Source: Yanghanlia sp047501535
GTDB taxonomy: Bacteria > Pseudomonadota > Gammaproteobacteria > Burkholderiales > Burkholderiaceae_B
DNA: 64,000 bases
Assembly (NCBI RefSeq): GCF_047501535.1
Contig: NZ_JAZDRJ010000004.1
Coordinates: 62,001 to 126,000, forward strand
Direction of reading: 5' to 3'
Part shown: positions 1 to 8,650 of the stretch, one piece after another
Layout: each line of letters begins with the position of its first letter
Position numbering within the stretch: position 1 is the first letter of the stretch
Translations under genes and position numbers: made by a program
The notes under the pieces: generated by a model
What the model was told of the DNA's origin: nothing
What the model saw: the letters and a program-made list of their open reading frames with translations, nothing else
The model's database searches: none

Positions 1-861
1 GCTTCTAACATTGCACGCAAAGGCACACCGATTACGGTTTACGACATCTCGCAAGCCAGTATTGATCGAGTCGTAGAAGCCGGCGCCACACCGGCGTCAA
101 GCCTTCAAGAAGCCGTATCGGGCGCAGAAATTGTGATCACTATGCTGCCCGCCACGGAGCATGTTCTTGAGGTGGTTGCTGGACCTGACGGAGCGCTTGC
201 TCATATGGCACCGGGTGGTTTGCTAATTGATATGAGCACCATTGACCCTGTCGGAACTGACAGGCTCATCGAATCATGTGCAGCGAAGGGCATTCGTTTT
301 ATCGATGCGCCGGTGGGTCGCCTTGCCAGCCATGCGATTAAAGGAGAATCACTCTTCATGGTGGGCTGCAATGACGAAGATGATTTCAAGAAAGCGGAGC
401 CCTTGTTCAACGCCATGGGCACCACCATCGTACGATGCGGGCTGGCAGGAACAGGAATTCGCGTGAAAATCGTGAATAACTTCCAGATTTTGTCCATTGC
501 CCAAATCACTGCGGAAGCACTTGTTCTCGGCACAAAGCTGGGGTTGCCGGTAGAAACCATTAAAGCGGTGAACGGCCAGACAACAGCCAACAACGGCCAG
601 ATGCAAGTCAATTTCGCAACCAAGACACTCATTGGCGATATTGAGCCTGGTTTTACTTTTGACTTGTCCCACAAGGACATGACGCTAGCGCTCAATGCAG
701 CAGCAACATTACGGCTGGGCCTACCTGTCGGAGCAGCGGTCCACGCGGTCTATGGTGCCGCGCGGTCCACTCCTTACGCCAAGAAAGACTTCACCGCATT
801 GCTGGACTACGCATGCGAACAAGCGGGAATTGAACCGCCTCGGTTAACCACAGCTTCGTGA
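1..861 (+). CDS. NAD(P)-dependent 3-hydroxyisobutyrate dehydrogenase-like protein (5' end outside window)
   Basis: Beta-hydroxyacid dehydrogenase family; these enzymes oxidise a 3-hydroxy acid, or reduce the semialdehyde, with NAD(P). Frame 1 is open from base 1, so the start codon and the N-terminal GxGxxG nucleotide loop lie upstream of the window. Visible are the second half of the Rossmann domain, the substrate-binding segment around DAPVGRLASHAIKG and the helical domain with the conserved lysine in RVKIVNNF, which matches the family's catalytic Lys. It leads an operon with an aldehyde dehydrogenase and a second family member. The usual DAPVSGG motif reads DAPVGRL here, so the substrate may be unusual. 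The family is clear; the substrate is not known. Confidence 0.85.
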   Translation, partial: ASNIARKGTPITVYDISQASIDRVVEAGATPASSLQEAVSGAEIVITMLPATEHVLEVVAGPDGALAHMAPGGLLIDMSTIDPVGTDRLIESCAAKGIRFIDAPVGRLASHAIKGESLFMVGCNDEDDFKKAEPLFNAMGTTIVRCGLAGTGIRVKIVNNFQILSIAQITAEALVLGTKLGLPVETIKAVNGQTTANNGQMQVNFATKTLIGDIEPGFTFDLSHKDMTLALNAAATLRLGLPVGAAVHAVYGAARSTPYAKKDFTALLDYACEQAGIEPPRLTTAS

Positions 862-935
862 CCATAAGTTGACAATCTCGGGGCAGCGGCCGATTCACAG
901 TCTTGCCGCTGCCCTTGCATCACAGAAAACCAATA

Positions 936-2378
936 ATGGAACAGGAAATGGACGAGGCTAAATTAATCCTCAATGGCGAAGCCCGCGCTAAAGGCTCATT
1001 GGGCACTTATGAACTTGTGAATCCCTCAACCGAAAAACTGATCGCACGAGTTCCGAAAGCAGGAAAGCAAGAAGCTCTTGAAGCTGTAGCGCTCGCATCA
1101 GAGGGATTTTCAGAGTGGTCTGCGGTTTCGCCATTCGACCGAAGCAAAGTGCTGAGAAAAGCTGCTGACATCATGCGCGCAAGCGTTGATGCGGCGGCCA
1201 CTGATATGACTCTAGAGCAGGGCAAGCCTCTAGCACAGGCGAAAGGCGAGTGGCTTGCCTCGGCAGATTGTTTAGATTGGTTTGCAGAAGAAGGTAGACG
1301 CACCTATGGCCGCTTAATACCCAGCCGGCTTCAGAATATCAGTTGGGCGGTGCACCGGCGCCCGATCGGCCCTGTGGCTGCGTTTACCCCCTGGAACTTC
1401 CCTGCCTGGACACCCATGCAGAAAATTGCACCCGCACTCGCAGCGGGTTGTTCCATTGTTCTGAAACCCGCTGAACAAACCCCCACGACCGCATGGCGCA
1501 TCTGTCAGGCGCTCTTAGATGCTGGTCTCCCTCCTAAAGCGCTCAGCCTGATTTGGGGTGACCCCGCCGAAATTTCATCAGTTCTTGTGCAAGCCCCGGA
1601 AATACGCAAGCTTTCATTGACTGGCTCCACTCGTGTAGGCCGCGCACTCGCGGGAGCAGCGGGAGGACAGCTCAAGAAAGTCACAATGGAACTAGGTGGC
1701 CATGCTCCCGTCATTATTGCCCGAGACGCTGATATCGCGAGAGTGGTTGCCCTCTCCAAAGACTGGAAGTTCCGCAATGCCGGGCAAGTGTGTGTGTCGC
1801 CGACTCGCTTTCTGGTTGAAGCCCCTCTTTATGAGAAATTCGTCTCAGACTTTACAGAAGCGGTTGAGAACATCACGGTAGGCGACGGTTTGAGCCCAGA
1901 CACTGACATGGGCCCACTCGCCACTCCAGAGCAACTTGCAAAAATCACTCGACTGGTCGACGACGCCCAAACGAACGGCGCCCAAATTACTACGGGAGGT
2001 AGTCGCATTGGTGACAATGGTTGGTTTTTTTCTCCTACCGTGATCGCAGATGCCACCCCAAAAATACAGGTGATGAACGAAGAACCCTTTGGCCCGATTG
2101 CTCTTATCAGCCGCATGGAAAACCTCGATGCAGCCATAGACGAAGCAAATCGCTTACCAGTTGGGCTCGCGTCCTATGCGTTCACCGACAACGCAAACAC
2201 CCAGCAAAAAATTGTGAACGGCCTTAGGGCAGGAATGCTGGCCATCAACCACTTTGCTCTTGCCCTGCCTGAGACACCCTTTGGCGGGGTTCTTGATAGT
2301 GGTCTGGGATCCGAAGGGGGGATTGAGGGCATTGAAGCGTATTTCTCACCCTTCCTCGTTTCCACCAAAGCTTTTTAA
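936..2378 (+). CDS. NAD(P)-dependent aldehyde dehydrogenase, succinate-semialdehyde dehydrogenase type
   Basis: Class I aldehyde dehydrogenase of 480 residues that oxidises an aldehyde or semialdehyde to the acid. The motif FTPWNFP (about residues 150-156) binds the cofactor. The general base is Glu about 252 in MELGGHAP, and the nucleophile is Cys about 286 in GQVCVSP. The overall look is closest to GabD-like enzymes. A TTG at 903 is in frame upstream, but the ATG at 936 fits the usual N-terminus better; the ATG at 948 is also possible. It lies 75 bases after the first reductase and 31 bases before the second, so a hydroxy acid to semialdehyde to acid sequence is a reasonable inference. Confidence 0.88.
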   Translation: MEQEMDEAKLILNGEARAKGSLGTYELVNPSTEKLIARVPKAGKQEALEAVALASEGFSEWSAVSPFDRSKVLRKAADIMRASVDAAATDMTLEQGKPLAQAKGEWLASADCLDWFAEEGRRTYGRLIPSRLQNISWAVHRRPIGPVAAFTPWNFPAWTPMQKIAPALAAGCSIVLKPAEQTPTTAWRICQALLDAGLPPKALSLIWGDPAEISSVLVQAPEIRKLSLTGSTRVGRALAGAAGGQLKKVTMELGGHAPVIIARDADIARVVALSKDWKFRNAGQVCVSPTRFLVEAPLYEKFVSDFTEAVENITVGDGLSPDTDMGPLATPEQLAKITRLVDDAQTNGAQITTGGSRIGDNGWFFSPTVIADATPKIQVMNEEPFGPIALISRMENLDAAIDEANRLPVGLASYAFTDNANTQQKIVNGLRAGMLAINHFALALPETPFGGVLDSGLGSEGGIEGIEAYFSPFLVSTKAF

Positions 2379-2409
2379 AAACAACTCGACCAGGTTATCA
2401 GGAGTGCAA

Positions 2410-3327
2410 ATGCAAAAGGAAGTGGGATTTATTGGACTTGGGGCCATGGGCCTCCCAATGCTTGAAAACCTTGCTAAGAATGAGACTTTAAAAATTTACG
2501 CGTTTGATGCATCAGATAAGCCATTTGCACAGCTCCAGCAGCACGAAGCATGGAACACCCGCCTCTTTCGGGCTGGAAGTTTTTCAGACTTCGGCACGTG
2601 CGACACGTTTATTTTGATGTTACCCAACAGTCAAATCACAAGCTCTGTCGTTTTGGGAAACAACCAGCAGGCCGGCCTTGCCCAGTTTCTGCCCAAGAGT
2701 TCACTAATCATCGATATGGGTTCCTCCGACCCGATCGAAACAATACGGTTGGCCGCAGAACTAGAAAAACATGGCATCACCTTAGTGGATGCCCCCGTCT
2801 CGGGTGCAGTAGCCAAAGCTCGGACGGGAGACTTGACAATTATGGTAGGTACCGACGAGGCGGGCCTTAAAGCAATCGAACCATTGCTTTCACTCGTAGG
2901 TAGCTCACTTATTCCCACCGGCAAGCTCGGCGCGGCTCACGCCATGAAAGCACTAAATAACTATGTCTATGCTGCGGGATTGTTAGCGGTATGCGAAGCG
3001 GTGAGCATCGCCCAAAAAATGGGCCTAGACACAGACCGTTTTGCAGAAATTCTCAACACTTCATCCGGACGGAATGTAGCCTCCGAAACTAAGTTGGTCC
3101 CGTTCATCCTGAAAGAAAATTACACCGCAGGATTCTCCTTGCGTCTGCAAGCAAAAGACCTTGCCATTGCCGATCGTCTGTGTAAAGAAAACGGTATGCA
3201 AGCTAGGCAGCTCGCTCTTTGCTCTGACTTGTGGGCCAATGCCGCTCTGTCTATGCCAGAAGCTGACAACACCGCTATTCACCAATATATCCGGTCGCCA
3301 GCCAAGCGTTCCCAACTGAGCTCTTAA
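2410..3327 (+). CDS. 3-hydroxyisobutyrate dehydrogenase-like NAD-binding protein
   Basis: Second beta-hydroxyacid dehydrogenase of this operon, 305 residues. The N-terminal nucleotide loop GFIGLGAMGLPM (residues 6-17) is intact. The substrate motif DAPVSGAVAKARTGDL (127-142) is canonical, and the catalytic Lys is residue 180 in AMKALNNY. The ATG at 2410 is preceded by a good ribosome site, CAGGAG, at 2399-2404; the open frame extends further upstream only inside the previous gene. It is a paralogue of the first gene rather than a copy, since the substrate loops differ. Confidence 0.88.
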   Translation: MQKEVGFIGLGAMGLPMLENLAKNETLKIYAFDASDKPFAQLQQHEAWNTRLFRAGSFSDFGTCDTFILMLPNSQITSSVVLGNNQQAGLAQFLPKSSLIIDMGSSDPIETIRLAAELEKHGITLVDAPVSGAVAKARTGDLTIMVGTDEAGLKAIEPLLSLVGSSLIPTGKLGAAHAMKALNNYVYAAGLLAVCEAVSIAQKMGLDTDRFAEILNTSSGRNVASETKLVPFILKENYTAGFSLRLQAKDLAIADRLCKENGMQARQLALCSDLWANAALSMPEADNTAIHQYIRSPAKRSQLSS

Positions 3328-3361
3328 CACACTCCTCTGTTTTTCTTCAAAAGGATGCACC

Positions 3362-3943
3362 ATGACACTCATTAAAGTTCGGAAGCAAGCCCTGACCATA
3401 GAAACGACTTACCACGAACTTGGACCTGCTCCGGAAGTTCCCCTAAAACTCGCAGCTGCAATGGCCGTAGTGGAAAACCCATATGCAGGGCGGTATGAAC
3501 CCGACCTCATGCCATTCATGAGTGAGCTTCGGGGTCTTGGTAAGCAACTCGCAGAGGAGCTCGTCGTTGCACTAGGTGGAGTTGAACAAATAGAGGTCTA
3601 TTCCAAAGCCGCCATCGTAGGATTAAACGGCGAGATGGAACACGGCGCCGTATGGCACGAAGCCGGCGGCTGGGCCATGCGCGAAGTGCTCGGACAACCC
3701 AAGGCCATGGTTCCTGCTAACAAAGCAGTGGCTACAGCGGGGTACCGCATGATGGTCCCAGTTCACTATATCCACGCTTCATATGTCCGCAGTCATTTCA
3801 ACAGCATGGAATTAGGTATTCAAGATGCTCCACGGCCGAATGAAATACTTTTCGCTCTTGTAATGGGCACCGGAGGCCGCCTCAATTCTCGACTCGGTGG
3901 CTTATTGAAAGAGGACGTCAAGGGCGACGACGGGCAGCGATAA
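3362..3943 (+). CDS. AA_synth (DUF1185) family protein
   Basis: Protein of 193 residues that I recognise as the amino-acid-synthesis/DUF1185 family, whose biochemical role is not established. Typical features are KAAIVGLNGEMEHGAVWHE near the middle, then AMVPANKAVATAG, then the basic C-terminal stretch with PRPNEILFALVMGTGGR. The start has a ribosome site, AAAGGA, at about 3350. It is the last gene of the dehydrogenase operon, 34 bases after the reductase. Such proteins are often found beside catabolic operons with Bug-type transport, which suggests an accessory or enzymatic role in the same pathway, but that is inference. Confidence 0.8.
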   Translation: MTLIKVRKQALTIETTYHELGPAPEVPLKLAAAMAVVENPYAGRYEPDLMPFMSELRGLGKQLAEELVVALGGVEQIEVYSKAAIVGLNGEMEHGAVWHEAGGWAMREVLGQPKAMVPANKAVATAGYRMMVPVHYIHASYVRSHFNSMELGIQDAPRPNEILFALVMGTGGRLNSRLGGLLKEDVKGDDGQR

Positions 3944-4053
3944 TCTGACATATCCGGCAGGAACTCAATCTGCTCAACTTGGACCTGCCCCTCAGCTCGG
4001 TATCGGGACTCATTGAGCACTCCAAGAAGCCGAGCCTAAGCACCTTCCACAGC

Positions 4054-4084
4054 AACGCTGCGAGTCTTGGAAACTCGCAGCGTT
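4054..4084. repeat. Perfect 12-bp inverted repeat after the DUF1185 operon
   Basis: Left arm AACGCTGCGAGT (4054-4065) and right arm ACTCGCAGCGTT (4073-4084) are exact reverse complements around a 7-base loop. No T run follows on either strand, so a classical intrinsic terminator is doubtful. It sits between the end of the plus-strand operon and the remnant and gene on the minus strand, where it could still act as a two-way transcription barrier. Confidence 0.75.
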
Positions 4085-4198
4085 ACCACTCGGCCGTGCT
4101 TTAAACTCCGTTTGCTTATCGGCCCGCACAACACGCTTGGCCACAAACTCGCCAAAGGTAATTGCGGGAGTGCCGGTAAAGAGCGTGGTGGCGAACCC
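4085..4198 (-). pseudogene. Possible C-terminal remnant of an NmrA-type NAD(P)-binding protein
   Basis: The minus strand encodes a short frame reading FATTLFTGTPAITFGEFV followed by AKRVVRADKQ. It resembles the C-terminal end of NmrA-like reductases, where a TGxPxxTFEEFV pattern is common. No start or N-terminal domain is present: a stop (complement of 4199-4201) sits right upstream in the frame, and the adjacent MDR gene ends at 4211. I read it as the tail of a gene whose body was deleted. The match is short and judged by eye, so it remains tentative. Confidence 0.35.
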
Positions 4199-4210
4199 TC
4201 AGTAACGTTT

Positions 4211-5239
4211 CTACCGGCTCGGGTCTTCCGCCACCTGTACCAGCATTTTCCCGCGGTTGCGACCCACGAGCAGCCCTTGGAAAGCCGAGACTGCATTTTC
4301 CAGACCCTGCACAACATCTTCCCGGTATTTCACATCGCCGTTGCGCACCCACTCGCTCATATCGCGCAGAAACTGTGGGAAGTCGGCTTGAAAATCAGAT
4401 TGGATGAAGCCGCGGATCAACACCCTGTGCGTGAGCACAGCACGCATCAGCTTGGGTAGTTCGTTATGCTCAAGTGGCAGTTCAGTACCGTTGTACTGCG
4501 CGATCAGCCCGCATACCGGCATGCGGGAAAAATCGTTCAGCAGGCCGATCACGGCGCTCAGCACTCTGCCACCCACATTCTCAAAATATACGTCGATGCC
4601 GTCGGGGCAGGCGGCGGCAAGTTGAGCGGGAAAGTCGTCGCTCTTGTAATTTACGCAGGCATCGAAACCCAACTCATCGACGACGTACTTGCATTTATCT
4701 TCTGCTCCTGCAACGCCAACAACGCGACAGCCTTTAAGTTTGGCAATTTGCCCGACCACTTGGCCCACTGCGCCGCTTGCCGCAGCCACCACCACGGTTT
4801 CCCCGGGCTGGGGCTTACCAATATTCAGTAAGCCCGCATAGGCCGTAAAGCCCGGCATTCCCAAGACGCCCAGCGCTGTGCTGATGGCGGCCAGCTTCGG
4901 ATCAACGCGGCGCAGACGGTTGCCGTCTACCACTGCGTAGGACTGCCAGCCGCTGCGAGTGACTACGAAATCACCCGCTTGCCATTCTGGATGCTTTGAC
5001 GCAACGACCTGACTGACGGCGCCCCCCACCATTACATCTCCCAGTTCAACCCGCGGTGCATAAGAGGGCCCCGCATTCATGCGGCCACGCATGTAAGGGT
5101 CTAGAGACAGGTAGATGGTTTTCAGCAAGACCTGCCCTTCACCCGGTTCAGCAATGGCGGCAGTCTCCATCTTGAGATGCGTTTCGTCAGGCATCCCGTC
5201 AGGCCGCTCAACCAGAATGATGCGCTGATTCTGTTCCAT
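4211..5239 (-). CDS. NADP-dependent oxidoreductase, MDR family (CurA/YncB-like)
   Basis: Zinc-free medium-chain reductase of 342 residues, the family of curcumin/alkenal double-bond reductases and leukotriene B4 dehydrogenase-like enzymes. The region LSLDPYMRGRM (about 44-54) is diagnostic. It is followed by GMPGFTAYAGL and the Rossmann motif AASGAVGQVVGQIAK. The zinc-binding Cys and His residues of alcohol dehydrogenases are absent. The ATG at 5239 has a good AGGAG site about 8 bases upstream, so the in-frame start further out at 5299 is unlikely. It probably reduces electrophilic enones or enals using NADPH. The neighbours on both sides are gene remnants. Confidence 0.9.
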   Translation of the reverse strand: MEQNQRIILVERPDGMPDETHLKMETAAIAEPGEGQVLLKTIYLSLDPYMRGRMNAGPSYAPRVELGDVMVGGAVSQVVASKHPEWQAGDFVVTRSGWQSYAVVDGNRLRRVDPKLAAISTALGVLGMPGFTAYAGLLNIGKPQPGETVVVAAASGAVGQVVGQIAKLKGCRVVGVAGAEDKCKYVVDELGFDACVNYKSDDFPAQLAAACPDGIDVYFENVGGRVLSAVIGLLNDFSRMPVCGLIAQYNGTELPLEHNELPKLMRAVLTHRVLIRGFIQSDFQADFPQFLRDMSEWVRNGDVKYREDVVQGLENAVSAFQGLLVGRNRGKMLVQVAEDPSR

Positions 5240-5345
5240 GAAATGTGTTCTCCTCGATGCAAATATTGAATACGACATGAACCTTATACAGGAAAACACG
5301 GGGTCTCAAGAGCAAAGCCGTTGCGGCACACCATGGGCCGCCCCG

Positions 5346-6221
5346 TTACTTCTTCAGCAAGTGCTCCAGCGCCGGCCCAAGCTCTGGGTAGCGCCATGCA
5401 AACCCACTGCCCTGGGTGCGCTGTGGTTTCAATCGTTGGCCACCAAGCAGCAATGTCGACATTTCACCCAGAGCCAGGCGCAATGCCCATGCGGGCACGG
5501 GGAACAGCGCAGGCCTGCGTAGTGCGTCAGCCAGTGTTTTGGTGAATTCAATATTGCGCACCAGGCCCGGCGCACAGGCGTTAAAGGCGCCGCTGCAATC
5601 TTGGCATTGCAGCAGATGGTCGATCAGCGCCACCTCATCGTCAATGTGTATCCAGGGCATCCACTGTTGCCCGTCGCCCAGCCTCCCACCCAACCCCATG
5701 CGAAAGGGTGGCAATAGCCGCGCCAACATGCCCCCTTGAGGGGCCAACACCGGCGCCGTCCGAACTAATGCGACGCGCACCCCCCATTGGCGCGCCCGCT
5801 CAGCCTCTTGCTCCCAGACCACACACATTCTGCTGCCAAAGTCGGCTTCTCCCGCTGCGCTATCCTCAGTCAGCCATTCATCGCCACGGTCGCCATACCA
5901 GCCAACCGCCGAGCCTGACAACAGCACTCGGGGCGGGACGGGCTACCGCCCGATCCAGTCCACCAAAGTGCGCGTCAGGTCTACGCGGCTGTGCCAGATC
6001 ACTTGGCGGCGTTTTTAAGTCCATGTGCGATCCGCGATAGGCGCACCGGCCAGATTCACTACGGCATCAATGGGTATTTCATCATCCAGCTCTTCCCGCT
6101 TCCTGATACCCCGCGCACCGCTACACAAAGCGGCGACTTTTTCAGGCGTGCGGCTCAGCACATATAACTTATGGCCCTGCCGCTGCCAGTACTGGCAAAG
6201 GTGCCGCCCAGCCTTAATGTG
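5346..6221 (-). pseudogene. TIGR01777-family (YfcH-like) SDR epimerase, broken
   Basis: A single minus-strand frame gives recognisable YfcH/TIGR01777 sequence: GRHLCQYWQRQGHKLYVLSR near the start, DAVVNLAGAPIADRTWT, then VLLSGSAVGWYGDRGDEWL, a PWIHIDDEV segment and PQRTQGSGFAWRYPEL at the end. Two in-frame stops interrupt it: TAA (complement of 6015-6017) after TWT and TAG (complement of 5943-5945) after DWIGR. The first dozen or so residues, which should carry the GGTGFIG nucleotide loop, are missing. The frame there runs into the end of the lipocalin gene, as expected after a deletion joining the two. The C-terminal 194 codons remain open but would lack the cofactor site. Confidence 0.85.
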
Positions 6222-6816
6222 CAGGGTCCTGGCGCGAGTGCTCCACCCAGATCAGCTCTGACGTGTCGACGCCCAATGCCTCGGCGCGCGCGACAAGATC
6301 TTCGCGCACAGATTCGTCAATTTGCTTATCGCGCGCCAGAATCCACGCATAACTTGTATCAGCCCCGATTACCAGCGCCCAACGGTAGTCGGGGTCCAGA
6401 GCAGCGATGTGATAACCGCCGTAAAACGGCCCGAAGAAGGAGACCTTGAGAGAACCCGTATTGCTCGAACCAGTAAACAGTGCGCGTCCCACCGCCTCGC
6501 GCCATTTGTCCTTGGCAGGTAAATAGCCACGATTCACCACACGGATACTGCCGTCATCCTGGGCGGTATACAGGGCGGAAACATCCGTCATTCCCCGCTC
6601 AAATGAATGGTCCAACCGTGCGATTTCATACCAACGCCCCTCGTAACGTTGTACATCGAAAGGCGTAACGGCGGTCACTCCTTCTGGCGGCTGGGTGCTG
6701 GCACACCCTGCTACAGCGAACACGAGACTCGCAATACCCAGCCCCCGCAACCAGCGCCTTTTTTCAGTCAACAGACCCAAAACGCGAGAGAACAATGCAT
6801 GAATGACGTTGTTCAT
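6214..6816 (-). CDS. blc: Blc-type outer-membrane lipocalin
   Basis: Bacterial lipocalin of 200 residues that binds small hydrophobic ligands in a beta barrel anchored to the outer membrane. The N-terminus has a basic stretch (EKRRWLRG), a hydrophobic helix and a lipobox VAGC, predicting a lipoprotein. The GxW lipocalin motif is present in YEGRWYEIARLDHSFERG, and the end ELIWVEHS matches the Blc C-terminus. I chose the ATG at 6816 because it places a normal signal peptide at the start; the frame opens earlier at 6894. Its stop overlaps the degraded start of the downstream epimerase pseudogene, so its last few residues may have been altered by the deletion. Confidence 0.88.
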   Translation of the reverse strand: MNNVIHALFSRVLGLLTEKRRWLRGLGIASLVFAVAGCASTQPPEGVTAVTPFDVQRYEGRWYEIARLDHSFERGMTDVSALYTAQDDGSIRVVNRGYLPAKDKWREAVGRALFTGSSNTGSLKVSFFGPFYGGYHIAALDPDYRWALVIGADTSYAWILARDKQIDESVREDLVARAEALGVDTSELIWVEHSRQDPAH

Positions 6817-7066
6817 AAGGATTTTCCTTTTTTTGTGAGAGGTTGGTCTTGCGCCCGTGGCGCAGTTCGAATGACCAGGACTGATGCCAATCACTCGGCA
6901 CTTGTTCCCACTGACAGATATGTCCGTGTCAATTGTCCGGAACTCCCCATGAGGTGTCTAGCATTGCCACATTAAGCCACACAATTTTTATGACGACATG
7001 AAAACACGGTTTTGCCCGCAAGAATACAATTTCAGACCGGTGTTTGAAGCCGACTCTCGCGCAGTA

Positions 7067-7969
7067 CTACGCGGTAACCACCCTATCCTTGCCCTGATTC
7101 TTAGCGGTGTACAGGGCGGCATCCGCCCGCCTGATTGCATCCTCGGGAGACTGGTCTTCCTGTTTCATCACAGTCAGGCCGATGCTCGCCGTGACGACAA
7201 TGTGCTCGCCAGAGATGCGGCGCAACTCTGTCCTAAGACATCGATGCAAATGCTCAACAATCCGCTGCGCTTGTTCAAGCATGGTGTTGGGCAACGACAC
7301 CACAAACTCATCGCCCCCGAATCGGCACACCGTGTCGGAGTGTCGAAGTTCGGCACGGCAAATATTGGCCGCCGCCTGGATGATCGCGTCGCCTGCATGA
7401 TGGCCCTGTGTGTCATTGATTTTTTTGAGGTTATCCAGATCAAAGATGAACACCGAGGTGGGTATGGAATACTTCACCCAAGAGTCATACTGCTGATTCA
7501 AATCATGCTGAAGCTTGCGTCGATTAAAAAGCCCGGTCAGTTGATCCGTGTCGCTGAGCTCTCGTAGCTTTCGTTCCAGCTGATAGCGCTCAGAAATATT
7601 GCTCGCCACCCAAAGAACGACCTCTTCCCCATCGACCAGAAAGTCCAGCGCCTGAATCCGCCCCTCAAACCAGATCGGCTTCAGGGGGCCGTCATCGGTC
7701 AAACCCTTCACATCTTTGTTGCTGAGCTCATATTCCTCGATCAACAACTCACGGGATTCCAGCGCCCTGGCAATTTGCTGTAGAAACCACCTTGCTTTAT
7801 CCGGGACCACCAGATCTAAGATATTCGCCCCCACCAGGCCACTGCCGTCGTGGTAATAACGCTTATCCCGGCCACCAAAGACAGCAACGTATTTCCCACT
7901 GCGGGACAAAACAAAAGCAGGGTCCGGCAACGCCCTGAGAAGTGCCTTCAGCTGTTCGACTATCATCAT
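7067..7969 (-). CDS. Diguanylate cyclase with N-terminal PAS-like domain
   Basis: Cytoplasmic protein of 300 residues. Residues 10-130 form a PAS-like sensor (ALPDPAFVLSRSGKYVAVFGG and later WVASNISERYQLERK). Residues 140-300 form the GGDEF domain that makes cyclic di-GMP from two GTP. The active site is intact: GGDEF at 218-222, and the product-inhibition I-site RxxD is present as RHSD at 209-212, four residues before the GGDEF. No membrane segment is seen. It is transcribed divergently from groES, with about 360 bases between them. Confidence 0.92.
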   Translation of the reverse strand: MMIVEQLKALLRALPDPAFVLSRSGKYVAVFGGRDKRYYHDGSGLVGANILDLVVPDKARWFLQQIARALESRELLIEEYELSNKDVKGLTDDGPLKPIWFEGRIQALDFLVDGEEVVLWVASNISERYQLERKLRELSDTDQLTGLFNRRKLQHDLNQQYDSWVKYSIPTSVFIFDLDNLKKINDTQGHHAGDAIIQAAANICRAELRHSDTVCRFGGDEFVVSLPNTMLEQAQRIVEHLHRCLRTELRRISGEHIVVTASIGLTVMKQEDQSPEDAIRRADAALYTAKNQGKDRVVTA

Positions 7970-8221
7970 GACGCACTTCTTCTGGTTTGCTTACCGGCAG
8001 GTTAATAAGGGAAGTTGCTGAAGCCATCGAGTGAACGCGGATCATACAGCAGCCAGAGTGCTGCGCGTTAGCACATTCCAAGCAATTTTTTTCCACCCCC
8101 CTCTTGGATTTCTTAAAGACGTCCCCATATAGGCTGAGTCGGCCCAAAGTCGACAAAGGATCGGGGAAGAGGGGTTGCCGACAAAAAAGCAACCAGGCAA
8201 GCGAGTGTGGCCTCTCCCCCC

Positions 8222-8249
8222 TTGAAGATTCCAACTTCGTCCTTATAAT
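8222..8249 (+). promoter_or_regulatory. groESL promoter
   Basis: A -35-like TTGAAG at 8222-8227 and a perfect -10 TATAAT at 8244-8249 are separated by 16 bases, 83 bases before the groES start. The -10 ends where the CIRCE operator begins, so repressor binding would block RNA polymerase. The TTGAAG half also suits heat-shock sigma-32. The rest of 7970-8221 shows no gene or clear structure. Confidence 0.75.
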
Positions 8250-8275
8250 TAGCACTCGACGGGGGTGAGTGCTAA
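8249..8275. promoter_or_regulatory. CIRCE operator (HrcA binding site)
   Basis: TTAGCACTC, nine bases, then GAGTGCTAA: an exact match to the CIRCE inverted repeat bound by the heat-shock repressor HrcA. It overlaps the promoter -10 end and the start of the groESL transcript. hrcA itself is not in this window. Confidence 0.97.
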
Positions 8276-8331
8276 CACCTCCCCCGGTAAACGAACTAAT
8301 CAACCATTGTTTTACTCACAGGAGTTCCTTC

Positions 8332-8619
8332 ATGGCACTGCGTCCTTTGCACGATCGCGTGATCGTCAAGCGCCTGGACAACGAGCGCACTACTGCCTCT
8401 GGCATCGTCATCCCCGAAAGCGCAGCCGAGAAGCCCGACCAGGGTGAAATCCTGGCTGTCGGCACCGGCAAGCGCACCGAAGACGGCAAAGTTCTGCCGC
8501 TGGAAGTGAAAGTCGGCGAGAAGATCCTGTTCGGCAAGTATGCCGGCCAGACCGTTAAGGTTGATGGCGAAGAAGTGCTCGTCATCCGCGAGGACGAAAT
8601 CCTCGCCGTGATCGAGTAA
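8332..8619 (+). CDS. groES: Co-chaperonin GroES
   Basis: The 95-residue lid of the GroEL chamber. It has the typical start MALRPLHDRVIVKR, the mobile loop around ERTTASGIVIPESAAEKP, and the end DEILAVIE. The ATG at 8332 follows a CAGGAG site. It is the first gene of the CIRCE-controlled operon and lies 31 bases before groEL. Confidence 0.98.
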   Translation: MALRPLHDRVIVKRLDNERTTASGIVIPESAAEKPDQGEILAVGTGKRTEDGKVLPLEVKVGEKILFGKYAGQTVKVDGEEVLVIREDEILAVIE

Positions 8620-8650
8620 ACCAGACACGAAGAATCTCAAGGAAACAGAA

